Shown: piece by piece, positions 16,610 through 24,788 of the stretch
How the letters are laid out: the number at the start of each line of letters is the position of its first letter
Position numbering within the stretch: the first letter of the stretch is position 1
Assembly: GCF_000346755.1 (NCBI RefSeq)
Contig: NZ_ANNV01000148.1
Coordinates: 62,001-126,000, forward strand
Direction: 5' to 3'
DNA from: Pseudomonas sp. CBZ-4
GTDB taxonomy: Bacteria > Pseudomonadota > Gammaproteobacteria > Pseudomonadales > Pseudomonadaceae
Length of the DNA: 64,000 nucleotides
Made by a program: the position numbers and the translations under genes
Notes under the pieces: model-generated
The model's database searches: none
Told to the model about the DNA's origin: nothing
What the model saw: only the letters and a program-made list of their open reading frames with translations

Positions 16610-17698
16610 ATGAAATCTGCATTGAAGAACATTGTTCCGGGCGCGCTGGCCCTCCTGCTGCTGTTCCCCGTTGCCGCCCAGGCAAAGGAAGTTGAAACCA
16701 AGACCAAACTCTCCAACGTGGTGATCCTCGCCACCGGCGGCACCATCGCCGGCGCTGGCGCCAGCTCGGCCAACAGTGCCACCTACCAGGCAGCCAAGGT
16801 CGGTATCGAACAACTGATTGCTGGTATTCCTGAGCTTAGCCAGATCGCCAACGTGCGCGGCGAACAAGTGATGCAAATTGCATCCGAGAGCATCAACAAC
16901 GACAACCTGCTGCAACTGGGCCGCCGCGTCGCCGAACTGGCCGACAGCAAGGACGTGGACGGCATCGTGATCACCCACGGCACCGACACCCTGGAAGAGA
17001 CCGCCTACTTCCTGAACCTGGTGGAAAAAACCGACAAGCCAATCATCGTGGTCGGCTCCATGCGCCCAGGCACTGCCATGTCGGCAGACGGCATGCTCAA
17101 CCTGTACAACGCCGTGGCCGTGGCCGGCAGCAAAGATGCACGCGGCAAGGGCGTGCTGGTAACCATGAACGACGAAATCCAATCGGGTCGCGACGTGAGC
17201 AAGATGGTCAACATCAAGACCGAAGCATTCAAGAGCCCATGGGGTCCACTGGGTATGGTGGTTGAAGGCAAATCCTACTGGTTCCGCCTGCCAGCCAAGC
17301 GCCACACCATGGACTCGGAGTTCGATATCAAGAACATCAAGAGCCTGCCTGACGTTGAAATCGCCTACGGCTACGGCAACGTGAGCGACACGGCCTACAA
17401 GGCCCTGGCCCAGGCTGGCGCCAAAGCCATCATCCATGCCGGCACCGGTAATGGCTCGGTGTCTTCCAAGGTTGTCCCTGCCCTGCAGGAACTGCGCAAA
17501 CAAGGCGTGCAGATCATTCGCTCGTCCCACGTGAATGCTGGCGGTTTTGTTCTGCGCAACGCCGAACAACCTGACGACAAGTACGACTGGGTGGTTGCCC
17601 ATGACCTGAACCCGCAAAAAGCCCGCATCCTCGCGATGGTCGCCCTGACCAAGACCCAGGACAGCAAAGAGCTGCAACGGATGTTCTGGGAATACTGA
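16610..17698 (+). CDS. ansB: Periplasmic glutaminase-asparaginase
   Basis: The 362-residue protein has a Sec signal peptide (cleaved after AQA, near residue 25) and the type II L-asparaginase fold. Both catalytic signatures are present: ATGGTIAG with nucleophile Thr45, and HGTDTLEET with Thr125-Asp126. These enzymes deamidate Gln and Asn to Glu and Asp in the periplasm, supplying carbon and nitrogen. Control by sigma-54 and AauR-type sites upstream fits induction by acidic amino acids and their amides. A ribosome site GAGAG precedes the ATG. Confidence 0.95.
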   Translation: MKSALKNIVPGALALLLLFPVAAQAKEVETKTKLSNVVILATGGTIAGAGASSANSATYQAAKVGIEQLIAGIPELSQIANVRGEQVMQIASESINNDNLLQLGRRVAELADSKDVDGIVITHGTDTLEETAYFLNLVEKTDKPIIVVGSMRPGTAMSADGMLNLYNAVAVAGSKDARGKGVLVTMNDEIQSGRDVSKMVNIKTEAFKSPWGPLGMVVEGKSYWFRLPAKRHTMDSEFDIKNIKSLPDVEIAYGYGNVSDTAYKALAQAGAKAIIHAGTGNGSVSSKVVPALQELRKQGVQIIRSSHVNAGGFVLRNAEQPDDKYDWVVAHDLNPQKARILAMVALTKTQDSKELQRMFWEY

Positions 17699-17714
17699 TT
17701 CCTGGTGACACCCC

Positions 17715-17741
17715 GGCAGGGGCGACCTACCCGCCCCTGCC
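17715..17741 (+). terminator. Hairpin downstream of ansB
   Basis: GGCAGGGGCG (17715-17724) pairs with CGCCCCTGCC (17732-17741) around a 7-base loop. No U-tract follows, so it may terminate weakly or stabilise the 3' end. Confidence 0.55.
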
Positions 17742-17831
17742 TCCCCTCGCAAATGCCCACCATTAGAACCGCCCCTTCCTACCTCAAACCGCGCAAGTCG
17801 GTATCAGAAGAACTTCCTGAATTTTAAGCAG

Positions 17832-17872
17832 TTGCGAAATTGCTCGCAGTTAAATACTGTATGCACGTACAG
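17832..17872 (+). promoter_or_regulatory. LexA box over a promoter
   Basis: CTGTATGCACGTACAG at 17857-17872 fits the LexA consensus CTGT-N8-ACAG with outer arms fully palindromic. A possible promoter with TTGCGA (17832-17837), a 17-base spacer and TACTGT (17855-17860) overlaps it. The downstream GTG start is 19 bases from the box, so LexA binding should block the DUF1654-endA transcript. Confidence 0.85.
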
Positions 17873-17891
17873 CTTATCTAAGGAGTCCCCC

Positions 17892-18143
17892 GTGGCAAAG
17901 TCCTCTTCCGCAGCACAAACCCCACCTGGTGCTTACGAACGCCTGGCCATTCGTGTGCAAAAGATCATCAATTCGACCAATGCCCAGAAAGCCAAGGCAG
18001 CCTTGATCTTCCGCCTGCCGGATGAGCCCGAGGATGAGTGGCAGCGCCTGCTGGAGGAAATCGCAGAGAACGACAACGTCACCCTCGCCTACCGGGATGA
18101 TGGCGGCGTGCAGATTTTCTGGGTTGTGCCGAAGGAAGATTGA
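17892..18143 (+). CDS. DUF1654 family protein, predicted SOS-inducible
   Basis: The 83-residue protein (VAKSSSAAQTPPGAYERLAI...) matches the Pseudomonas DUF1654 pattern AYERLxxRVQKxINS...LPDEPEDEWQRLLEE. I chose the GTG at 17892 because AAGGAG lies just upstream; the longer ORF start at 17832 lies within the promoter. It is soluble and acidic near its C-terminus. A LexA box sits directly upstream, in line with my memory that a P. aeruginosa homologue is in the LexA regulon. It lies 4 bases before the endonuclease gene. Molecular function unknown. Confidence 0.85.
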   Translation: MAKSSSAAQTPPGAYERLAIRVQKIINSTNAQKAKAALIFRLPDEPEDEWQRLLEEIAENDNVTLAYRDDGGVQIFWVVPKED

Positions 18144-18147
18144 TTCA

Positions 18148-18837
18148 ATGAGTGCCCGCTTTATTGCTGTGTGTTGCCTGTTTCTTTCCATCACCGCCCA
18201 CGCGCAAGCGCCTCGCACGTTCAGCGAAGCCAAGAAAGTCGCCTGGACACTCTACGCGCCGCAATCCACCGAGTTTTACTGTGGCTGCAAATACACTGGC
18301 AACCGTGTGGACCTGAAAGCCTGTGGCTACATCCCCCGCAAAAACGCCAGCCGCGCTGCCCGTATCGAGTGGGAGCATATTGTCCCAGCCTGGCAGATCG
18401 GGCATCAGCGCCAATGCTGGCAAAACGGCGGGCGCAAAAACTGCACGCGCCATGACGATGTATTCAAGCGCGCCGAGGCCGACCTGCACAACCTGGTGCC
18501 AAGCATCGGCGAGGTCAACGGGGACCGTAACAACTTCAGTTTTGGTTGGCTGCCCGTGCAACGCGGGCAGTACGGATCATGCCTGACCCAGGTGGACTTC
18601 AAGGCCAAGAAGGTCATGCCGCGCCCATCAGTTCGCGGGATGATTGCGCGCACTTATTTCTACATGAGCAAGCAATACGGTTTGCGCCTGTCGAAACAGG
18701 ATCGCCAACTGTACGAAGCCTGGAACAAGACCTACCCGGTGCAAACCTGGGAGCGTCAGCGTAACCAGACGGTGGCCTGCGTGATGGGGCGCGGAAATGA
18801 ATTTGTCGGCCCGGTAAACCTCAAGGCCTGTAGTTGA
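18148..18837 (+). CDS. endA: Secreted DNA endonuclease I
   Basis: The 229-residue protein has a Sec signal peptide (cleaved near AHA/QA, about residue 19). It has the endonuclease I His-Me finger: EWEHIVPAW with catalytic His77, followed by DLHNLVPSIGEVNGDRNN. Several cysteines (CGC, ..CWQNGGRKNC) suggest disulfides. It cuts DNA nonspecifically in the periplasm or outside the cell. The ATG at 18148 follows AAGGAAG and is 4 bases after the DUF1654 stop, so it probably shares the LexA-controlled promoter. Confidence 0.92.
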   Translation: MSARFIAVCCLFLSITAHAQAPRTFSEAKKVAWTLYAPQSTEFYCGCKYTGNRVDLKACGYIPRKNASRAARIEWEHIVPAWQIGHQRQCWQNGGRKNCTRHDDVFKRAEADLHNLVPSIGEVNGDRNNFSFGWLPVQRGQYGSCLTQVDFKAKKVMPRPSVRGMIARTYFYMSKQYGLRLSKQDRQLYEAWNKTYPVQTWERQRNQTVACVMGRGNEFVGPVNLKACS

Positions 18838-18840
18838 ACG

Positions 18841-18859
18841 TGGGCGGGACTCCCGCCCA
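18841..18859. terminator. Hairpin between convergent endA and SPOR lipoprotein genes
   Basis: TGGGCGGG (18841-18848) pairs perfectly with CCCGCCCA (18852-18859) around a 3-base loop. No clear T-tract on either side; probable weak bidirectional terminator. Confidence 0.5.
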
Positions 18860-18867
18860 ACCAGCCC

Positions 18868-19248
18868 TTATTGCGCAGCCTGGTGCTCGACAACCTGTGA
18901 TTCGGTATCGGTTTTCTTGGCGCGGGCCATCTTCTCGTTGAGCAAGGCCTGCTTGGCCTCAGCCTCGGCCTTGCTTGCGAAAGGCCCCAGAAACACTTCG
19001 TCCTTGCCGTCGACCTTCACGATATAAAAATTGAAACCATGTTCCAGCAACCACGCGGTCAGGTCGGTAATCGCCTGCAACTTGTGGTCCGGCGGGCCTA
19101 CGCGTACATCCCACTCCTGGGCGGCAATCGTACCGGCTTGAGGCTGGCTTTCGGTCACGGCAGGCTTGGCCTTGGGGGCATCGACACGTTTGCCTTCACC
19201 GCAACCGGCCAATGCCAACACCGCAATTGCCATCGCTACTTTACGCAC
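18868..19248 (-). CDS. SPOR-domain lipoprotein
   Basis: The 126-residue product has a lipoprotein signal (lipobox LALAGC, Cys16) and a C-terminal SPOR-like fold (WDVRVGPPDHK... FNFYIVKVDGKDEVFLGPFASKAEA). SPOR domains bind denuded peptidoglycan glycan strands at division sites. A charged C-terminal tail follows. Outer-membrane anchoring is inferred from the lipobox. Specific role unknown. Confidence 0.8.
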   Translation of the reverse strand: MRKVAMAIAVLALAGCGEGKRVDAPKAKPAVTESQPQAGTIAAQEWDVRVGPPDHKLQAITDLTAWLLEHGFNFYIVKVDGKDEVFLGPFASKAEAEAKQALLNEKMARAKKTDTESQVVEHQAAQ

Positions 19249-19418
19249 TGCCCTGCTCCTTTAAAGGATAAAGAGGCAACTTTATCATTCACTGTCTATT
19301 CTGGCCGTCATAAACGTTGGCTTAAACAATGCGAATCATGTATCGCAGACCTGTATGATGCCGCCATGGGAATTAATGTCGCCTCTATGCGTCCTAAAAG
19401 AGGCAGTCACAGGGAAGC

Positions 19419-19432
19419 GCTTAGCAGTAAGC
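19419..19432. promoter_or_regulatory. Inverted repeat upstream of rsmE
   Basis: GCTTA at 19419-19423 and TAAGC at 19428-19432 form a 5-bp inverted repeat spaced by 4 bases, about 65 bases before rsmE. It loosely resembles the core of GacA-type upstream sites (TGTAAG-N6-CTTACA) but in inverse order and shorter, so the assignment is doubtful. Confidence 0.25.
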
Positions 19433-19496
19433 TACACACATCCGACACCTGCCCTGTCTGAAACATGTGTCCTTAAAAGTAATCAAGGAGAAGTCC

Positions 19497-19691
19497 ATGC
19501 TTATACTCACCCGCAAAGTCGGTGAAAGCATAAACATCGGTGATGACATCACGATCACCATCCTGGGCGTTAGCGGCCAGCAAGTACGAATCGGCATCAA
19601 CGCACCAAAGGACGTTGCCGTGCATCGCGAGGAGATTTACCAACGCATCCAGGCTGGGCTGACCGCGCCAGACAAAAACCAGACGCCTTGA
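19497..19691 (+). CDS. rsmE: CsrA/RsmA-family translational regulator, RsmE type
   Basis: The 64-residue product MLILTRKVGESINIGDDITI... matches RsmE of fluorescent pseudomonads as I remember it, rather than RsmA, which begins MLILTRRVGETLMVGD. CsrA-family dimers bind ANGGA motifs in mRNA leaders and block translation; the Gac/Rsm small RNAs titrate them. The conserved RNA-contact region VHREEIYQRI (residues 42-51) is intact. The ATG at 19497 follows AAGGAG, itself a GGA motif, so autoregulation is possible. A terminator follows at 19736-19763. Confidence 0.93.
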   Translation: MLILTRKVGESINIGDDITITILGVSGQQVRIGINAPKDVAVHREEIYQRIQAGLTAPDKNQTP

Positions 19692-19735
19692 AGCGCACTC
19701 AGTAGCCAGCCTTTTCGTTCACTGTAACGGCTGGC

Positions 19736-19763
19736 GAAAACCCCGAGTCCTGCTTGGGTTTTC
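19736..19763 (+). terminator. Rho-independent terminator of rsmE
   Basis: GAAAACCC (19736-19743) pairs with GGGTTTTC (19756-19763). A GCCAGCC/GGCTGGC hairpin lies just before it. Positioned 45 bases after the rsmE stop codon. Confidence 0.7.
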
Positions 19764-19896
19764 CGTAAGTTCACATGCCGCGCCTGGTCATCCCTGCAAA
19801 GATGAAACTGTGCAGGCGCCTGGAACTTGTCGGCCAATACACAGCCGAATCTCCTGACCCTTTCCCCGCCATCAGAGTGCAGTCAGGAGCACGTCG

Positions 19897-20160
19897 ATGA
19901 GGCGCACTGCAACGCAACCCTTTGCCACCCGTGCCTGGATAATCGCCCTGTTGATTGGGCTTGCCTTCGCAGGTCTGGAATATGGCCTGAGTCTGGAAGC
20001 CGAACAAGCCGCCAGCCCTGAAACCCGCTCATGGCTGGAACTTGGCTTATTCCTGTGTGCCTATCTGTTCGCGTTCTGCCTCAAGCCCATCCAGGCCACC
20101 GTCCAGCGCAGGCTATACCGCAGCGCGACCCAACAGCTGCAACGCAAAACGGCACGCTGA
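19897..20160 (+). CDS. Small inner-membrane protein, unknown function
   Basis: The 87-residue product has two hydrophobic segments (about residues 13-30 and 47-63), a basic N-terminus and a basic C-terminal tail (VQRRLYRSATQQLQRKTAR). The ATG follows CAGGAG at good spacing. It converges on the HAD phosphatase gene 11 bases away. No family recognised. Confidence 0.7.
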   Translation: MRRTATQPFATRAWIIALLIGLAFAGLEYGLSLEAEQAASPETRSWLELGLFLCAYLFAFCLKPIQATVQRRLYRSATQQLQRKTAR

Positions 20161-20171
20161 TGACCTTCGTA

Positions 20172-20837
20172 TCATTCGTCCCTGCCCTGCACGCACAGCA
20201 AGCCGTCGGCGCTGCGCCGGACTTGTAGTTTTTCATATCCGCTTATCGACGGATGCTTTGTCACCATGGGCTTGAGGTGTGTCGAGGTCACGACCATCAC
20301 ATCTGCACCCGCAGCCTCGCCCGCCCGAATGCCCACTGTTGCATCCTCGAACACCAGGCACTCCTGAACCGGCACACCCAGTCGCCGCGCACCCAAAACG
20401 TAGCAGGCGGGATCAGGCTTGCCGGTGACGACATCTTCGGCGGTCACCAACACAGCTGGTGGAGTAATTCCCGCAGCCTGCAGACGACGCAACGCCAACG
20501 TCCGAGGGGCAGACGTGACCAGCGCCCATTGATCGCCCGGCAAGTCGTTCAGGAAAGCAACGGCGCCAGGTATCGCGACAACACCTTCGACGTCGTTGAT
20601 CTCGGCTTCGGTAATCCACTGCGCCTCGACCTCTGGATCGACGCCGGGCAATGCCTGGCGCGTGATCGTGTCAATCGCACGGGCGCCGTGAATGGTGGTC
20701 AGGAACGCCGCTACGTCCAGACCATGACGTTGCGCCCAAATGCTCCACACCCGCTCGGCAGCGGCGATGGAGTTGAGCAGGGTCCCGTCCATATCGAACA
20801 GAAAGGCGCGGTAATGTTGAGCTGCTGGGATGGACAC
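20172..20837 (-). CDS. HAD-family sugar phosphatase
   Basis: The 221-residue HAD hydrolase has motif I FDMDGT (nucleophile Asp15, acid/base Asp17), motif II around LVTSAP, a lysine in GKPDP and motif IV VFEDATVGI. The helical cap after motif I (subfamily IA) resembles phosphatases for sugar phosphates such as YfbT/GPP types. The exact substrate cannot be read from sequence. Confidence 0.85.
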   Translation of the reverse strand: MSIPAAQHYRAFLFDMDGTLLNSIAAAERVWSIWAQRHGLDVAAFLTTIHGARAIDTITRQALPGVDPEVEAQWITEAEINDVEGVVAIPGAVAFLNDLPGDQWALVTSAPRTLALRRLQAAGITPPAVLVTAEDVVTGKPDPACYVLGARRLGVPVQECLVFEDATVGIRAGEAAGADVMVVTSTHLKPMVTKHPSISGYEKLQVRRSADGLLCVQGRDE

Positions 20838-21061
20838 TGCGTGGCTTCCTCATGGGCGGTAACAAATGATCGGCCCGAAGCAATCTACGGATGCCATCGA
20901 TGCTTGTAAACGCTGGCTGCTCACCGAGCCGGGGGACTGAAAACCACAACCCAGAGCCACGGTGTTATTTTGCAAAAATTTGCCTGCCCCTGCTGGCTCG
21001 CACTCCTACTATTCTTGGTTCCGAAGCACTCACTCACATTGTTTGAAACGGATGTCACGCA

Positions 21062-21379
21062 GTGGAAAAAAGACAACATCAGCTCGGTGACGCGAACACC
21101 CTGAATGCTCTGGCTCAAGGCAGAATCGCTGGAGGTAACGACGGAGGTTCCGGCCTGGAAAAACGCTTGGGCTTACTGGAAAAGGGGTTAACAGAAATGA
21201 AAGAGAAGCTATTAACTGTTTCGAACAAGGCTGACTCCATTGAAAAACACTTCGCCACCCGGGCAGACCTGGCGACGACGGAGATGAACATCATCAAATG
21301 CTTCGTCGCTACCACGCTCGCAATGGCTGGACTTGCATGCGCTATCGCCTTCGGATTGATCCGATTGCATTCCAGCTAA
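21062..21379 (+). CDS. Predicted coiled-coil protein with C-terminal membrane anchor
   Basis: The 105-residue product from a GTG start has a hydrophilic helical region with heptad-like spacing (residues about 32-70) and a single C-terminal transmembrane segment (about 80-100, KCFVATTLAMAGLACAIAFG). The layout resembles small tail-anchored coiled-coil proteins, some of phage origin. The ribosome site is poor, so the start is uncertain. No family assigned. Confidence 0.5.
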   Translation: MEKRQHQLGDANTLNALAQGRIAGGNDGGSGLEKRLGLLEKGLTEMKEKLLTVSNKADSIEKHFATRADLATTEMNIIKCFVATTLAMAGLACAIAFGLIRLHSS

Positions 21380-21394
21380 GGCCAAGCGGACAGG

Positions 21395-22036
21395 TCAACT
21401 GACCTGTCCGCCGGCCTCCACCACATCCATGGGTGTACGCCACGCCGCCCGTACCGCAACCTGCAAGCCTTCAACCAGCATCGCCAAAGCCATCGAAGGC
21501 TGACCCGATCCAACCACCTGCTCCGGCATGGCGGGCACATGAATAAACCCACTGCGCACAGCTGTCCCGGCCAGCAGGTGCTGCAACCGATAAAACACCT
21601 GGTTGCATACAAACGTACCTGCGGTCTGCGAAACCGAGGCCGCGAGCCCTGCCTCGCGCACGGCCTTGACCATCGCCTTGATCGGCAGCGTGGTGAAGTA
21701 GGCTGCGGGACCACCCACAACCACCGCTGTGTCGATAGGTTGCGCGCCCAAGTTATCGGGGATGCGCGCATCGTTGACGTTGATCGCCACCCGCTCGATG
21801 GAAATATCGCTGCGCCCCGGACCGAGGCCAGTGGCAATGACCATCACCGGGGACAGCTCCGCGATCAATTGGGCCAGGTAGTCGCCCGCCGTGGCAAACG
21901 CGCAAGGCAACCGTCGCGCAACAATCCGCACATCGTCGTCCAGTTGCATGCCGTCCAGCTGGCGCACCGCCTCCCAGGATGGATTCACCAGGTCTCGATC
22001 AAAAGGTTCAAATCCTGTCAGTAGTATCGTTTCCAT
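21395..22036 (-). CDS. pcp: Pyrrolidone-carboxylate peptidase (pyroglutamyl peptidase I)
   Basis: The 213-residue C15 cysteine peptidase removes N-terminal pyroglutamate from peptides. The triad is visible: Glu81 in SIERVAINV, Cys144 in GTFVCNQVFY and His166 in GFIHVPAM. The N-terminus ILLTGFEPFD is typical, as is the length. It is the last gene of an operon with the DUF969 and DUF979 membrane proteins (7 bases after DUF979). Confidence 0.95.
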   Translation of the reverse strand: METILLTGFEPFDRDLVNPSWEAVRQLDGMQLDDDVRIVARRLPCAFATAGDYLAQLIAELSPVMVIATGLGPGRSDISIERVAINVNDARIPDNLGAQPIDTAVVVGGPAAYFTTLPIKAMVKAVREAGLAASVSQTAGTFVCNQVFYRLQHLLAGTAVRSGFIHVPAMPEQVVGSGQPSMALAMLVEGLQVAVRAAWRTPMDVVEAGGQVS

Positions 22037-22043
22037 CTTGATC

Positions 22044-22994
22044 TCACATCAGCAGGTAAAGCAGGACGATATTGACCACCAACATCATCAACGCCGTAGG
22101 CAGTTGTGCCTTGATCACCGCGTTCTTGTCCGGCAGCTCCAGCAGCGCTGCCGGTACGATATTGAAGTTTGCCGCCATCGGCGTCATCAACGTACCGCAG
22201 TAGCCGGAGAACATGCCAATGGCCGCCATCACCGCCGGGTTGCCACCGTAGATCCCCACCAGTACCGGCACGCCGACACCACCGGTCATCACCGGGAAGG
22301 CCGCAAAACCGTTGCCCATGATCACTGTGAACAACGCCATGCCCAACACATAGACCATCACCGCCACCAACTTGTAATCCAGGTTGATATAGGTAGTGGT
22401 GACGTGGGCGACGGCCGTACCGACACCCGCCTCATTGAACAACAACCCAAGCATCGCCAGCATTTGCGGGAGCACCATGGCCCAGCCCAAGGCTTCTGTG
22501 AGGCGCCGGGATTCGCGCAGGGCTTGCACCGGCGTATCGCGAGTCAGCCAGCAGGCCAGGCCGAGGGCGATCAGGCAGCCGATGCCAAGGGACACAAAGG
22601 TGGTGTTTTTCGGGTCCAGCAGCGGTACGCCGCCGATCTCGGTGTGCTTGAGCAATACCGAGCCAATCACCGTGGTCAGCGGAATGGCCAGTGCAGGAAT
22701 AAACAGCTTGTGCCCCAAGCGACCGGCGCTGGCGCGAGAGGCCTTGTCATGGAGTTCAGCGTGTTGGCCACGGCCAACACCGCCCATCCCGGCGATCAAT
22801 GCCATCACCACGACCCCGGCACCGATAACTACCGACGGCAAGCGCTCACCAACCAGAAAGGGGATGGCAAACAGCAGCCAGAACAACGCGCTGGACCAGC
22901 GCTTGGGGTGGCTGCGATCCAGCACGATCATGCCTGCGGTGATCAGCAGCAGCACACCGGCCAACCAGTACAGATATTGAATAGAGATAATCAT
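22044..22994 (-). CDS. DUF979 membrane protein, predicted transporter subunit
   Basis: The 316-residue polytopic inner-membrane protein has about 8-10 transmembrane segments and conserved loops such as MGNGFAAFPVMTGGVGVP and GTLMTPMAANFNIVPAALLELP. It pairs with DUF969 (4-base overlap) and pcp. This trio recurs in bacteria, so the pair is thought to import 5-oxoproline or pyroglutamyl peptides; the substrate is inferred from context only. Confidence 0.85.
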   Translation of the reverse strand: MIISIQYLYWLAGVLLLITAGMIVLDRSHPKRWSSALFWLLFAIPFLVGERLPSVVIGAGVVVMALIAGMGGVGRGQHAELHDKASRASAGRLGHKLFIPALAIPLTTVIGSVLLKHTEIGGVPLLDPKNTTFVSLGIGCLIALGLACWLTRDTPVQALRESRRLTEALGWAMVLPQMLAMLGLLFNEAGVGTAVAHVTTTYINLDYKLVAVMVYVLGMALFTVIMGNGFAAFPVMTGGVGVPVLVGIYGGNPAVMAAIGMFSGYCGTLMTPMAANFNIVPAALLELPDKNAVIKAQLPTALMMLVVNIVLLYLLM

Positions 22995-23707
22995 TGCACG
23001 GCCTCCACAGACGTAGCGGCCGGCGTCAGCTCGCGGGTGAGCCTGCGGTCAAACCGATGCAAACGGATCGCGTGGACGATAAAGGCGCAGATCGCCGTGG
23101 GAATGCCCCACACCGCAATGTGCAGTGGCTCCACATCAATGCCCGAGCCGAGCAGGAAAGTGTGCATCAGTGCAATCGCGCCAAAGGCGACAAAGATGTC
23201 CTCACCAAAAAACAACCCCACGTTGTCAGTCGCCGCACACATCGCCAGCACCTTGTGTCGTACCTTGTCCGGCAACTTGCCGTAGCGCTTTTCCGCCGCC
23301 CCTTCGGCCATCGGCGCCAACAGCGGACGCACCATCTGCGGATGCCCGCCCAGGCTGGTCAAGCCCATGGCCGCCGTGGATTCACGCACAAACAGATAGA
23401 TGATCAACAAGCGCCCAACCGTCGCTCGCTCAAACCGTGCAATCCAGTTCTGCGCATGCAGGCGCAAACCATGGCGCTCCAGCAAGCCGATGACAGCCAG
23501 GGGCAACAAAAGGATCAATTGCAGGGCGCGGGTCTGAAGGAAACCATCCCCCATGGTGGCGAGGATTTTTTCCAAGGGGAAATGGGCAGCAAGCCCGGTG
23601 GCGATGGCGGCGGCGGTGACCACCAACAGTGGATTGAAGCGCAAGACAAAGCCAACCACGATGACAAGTACGCCGATCAACGGCCATAGGTTCACAACAG
23701 TTTGCAT
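22991..23707 (-). CDS. DUF969 membrane protein, predicted transporter subunit
   Basis: The 238-residue protein has several transmembrane helices and the conserved segment FVRESTAAMGLTSLGGHPQ, which suggests a permease re-entrant loop. The ATG at 23705-23707 has AAGGA upstream and gives MQTVVNLWPLIGVLV; the ORF extends further but without support. First gene of the DUF969-DUF979-pcp operon, behind a palindrome at 23754-23772. Confidence 0.85.
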   Translation of the reverse strand: MQTVVNLWPLIGVLVIVVGFVLRFNPLLVVTAAAIATGLAAHFPLEKILATMGDGFLQTRALQLILLLPLAVIGLLERHGLRLHAQNWIARFERATVGRLLIIYLFVRESTAAMGLTSLGGHPQMVRPLLAPMAEGAAEKRYGKLPDKVRHKVLAMCAATDNVGLFFGEDIFVAFGAIALMHTFLLGSGIDVEPLHIAVWGIPTAICAFIVHAIRLHRFDRRLTRELTPAATSVEAVQ

Positions 23708-23753
23708 GACGGTGAAGTCCTTAAATGCGCGCTGCGGCGCCATTACAGCAGGA

Positions 23754-23772
23754 TGTGAACAAAGGGTTCACA
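23754..23772. promoter_or_regulatory. Operator-like palindrome upstream of the DUF969-DUF979-pcp operon
   Basis: TGTGAACAAAGGGTTCACA has perfect 7-bp arms and a 5-base centre. It lies 47 bases before the DUF969 start, where a repressor or activator would act. No regulator gene is adjacent, so its ligand is unknown. Confidence 0.55.
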
Positions 23773-23960
23773 GCAAGAAGTGGCGTGCAGTCGGCTCGGT
23801 TTTTTATTGTTGACCCGGAAGGTCGAGCGTCAGTGGCGGCAACTTTGCTGCCTGGGGCGGGAGGTGTCCAACAAGAAAAATTGTTGCTGCAAACCAATAA
23901 ATTTTGTGAGTGATTGGAGGCTGCGCTGAAGCCCGCTGGCGGTCATCAGCGCCCAGGGTT

Positions 23961-24385
23961 CTACGCGAAACGCTTCTGAAAAAAGAAGCGCTGATGACCC
24001 GGCGGGTAGTCGGCAACGTGACCAAACTCACTGAAACCCAGTTTTCGATAAAACCCGGGCGCCTGAAAGCTGAACGTATCCAGCCAGATCCCGACACAAC
24101 CTCTTTGGCGCGCCAAGTCCTCAGCGGTACGCATCAACCGCGTGCCCGTGCCTTGGGTGCGCATCCGGTCCGGGATACTCAACAATTCAACGAACAGCCA
24201 ACCGTAGGAAATCTTCCCGTAGAGCCCCCAACAACTTCTTGGCTGTCGGGGTCACGCAGTAAAATCCCGACGGTTTCGAAAGGCATTTCTCCGGTAACAC
24301 TGAGGTTGTAAGCGCGCAGCGGCTTGAGGATTGCCTCGCGCTCCTGTTCAGATACGTTGAACGACACTTCCATTGCCAATTCCAT
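23961..24385 (-). pseudogene. GNAT acetyltransferase, frameshifted
   Basis: Translation from the ATG at 24383-24385 (AGGAGG upstream) gives the N-terminal half of a GNAT protein (MELAMEVSFNVSEQEREAIL... DSQEVVGG) but then leaves frame and stops. The other half (LLSIPDRMRTQGTGTRLMRTAE... GFYRKLGFSEFGHV) continues in another frame to a stop at 23961. It contains the acetyl-CoA binding motif (RTQGTGTRLM) and the C-terminal GFYRKLGF motif. One base missing from the C5 run at 24225-24229 (G5 in the gene) explains the break. A full-length protein would be about 140 residues. A sequencing error in the homopolymer is an alternative. Confidence 0.8.
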
Positions 24386-24788
24386 TGCAACCTCCTGCAT
24401 GAGACGAAAACGTCGCTCAGTATGGCGCCAACGATGAAAAAAGGGCCAACCGCCGGGTTGACCCCAATACTGCTCGTCGCGCCTGGTCGGCGTAACGATG
24501 AAGAATCTCACACAGCACCTATACTCATTCGTGCGGTAGCGCATTTCTGTGCATCGCTTAGCTGACAAAGAGGTAGTCCACTATGTACGCCGGACAAATG
24601 GGTATGGCGACAACAAATGGTGAGATTCGCTGCCAGATGGTTGTACAGATCATCTGCCTGCTATCGGTGGCTCAGCTTTTTTGCTGATTGATCAATACGC
24701 CCAGGCTATATGGATTCACCGCTGGAGTCGTTTTGACTCCACTTTCGTTTGCCCAGGATTTCCCCAACACCCAAAAAGGATTTTGTGG
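24386..24788. other. Intergenic region, nothing identified
   Basis: This 403-base divergent gap lies between the broken GNAT gene and the HhH gene. No ORF with plausible composition, tRNA or repeat was seen. It presumably holds the promoters of both genes. Confidence 0.4.

Noticed and set aside
16544..17752. Minus-strand ORF opposite ansB (402 codons)
   Set aside because: Opposite a well-supported asparaginase with a real promoter and start site.
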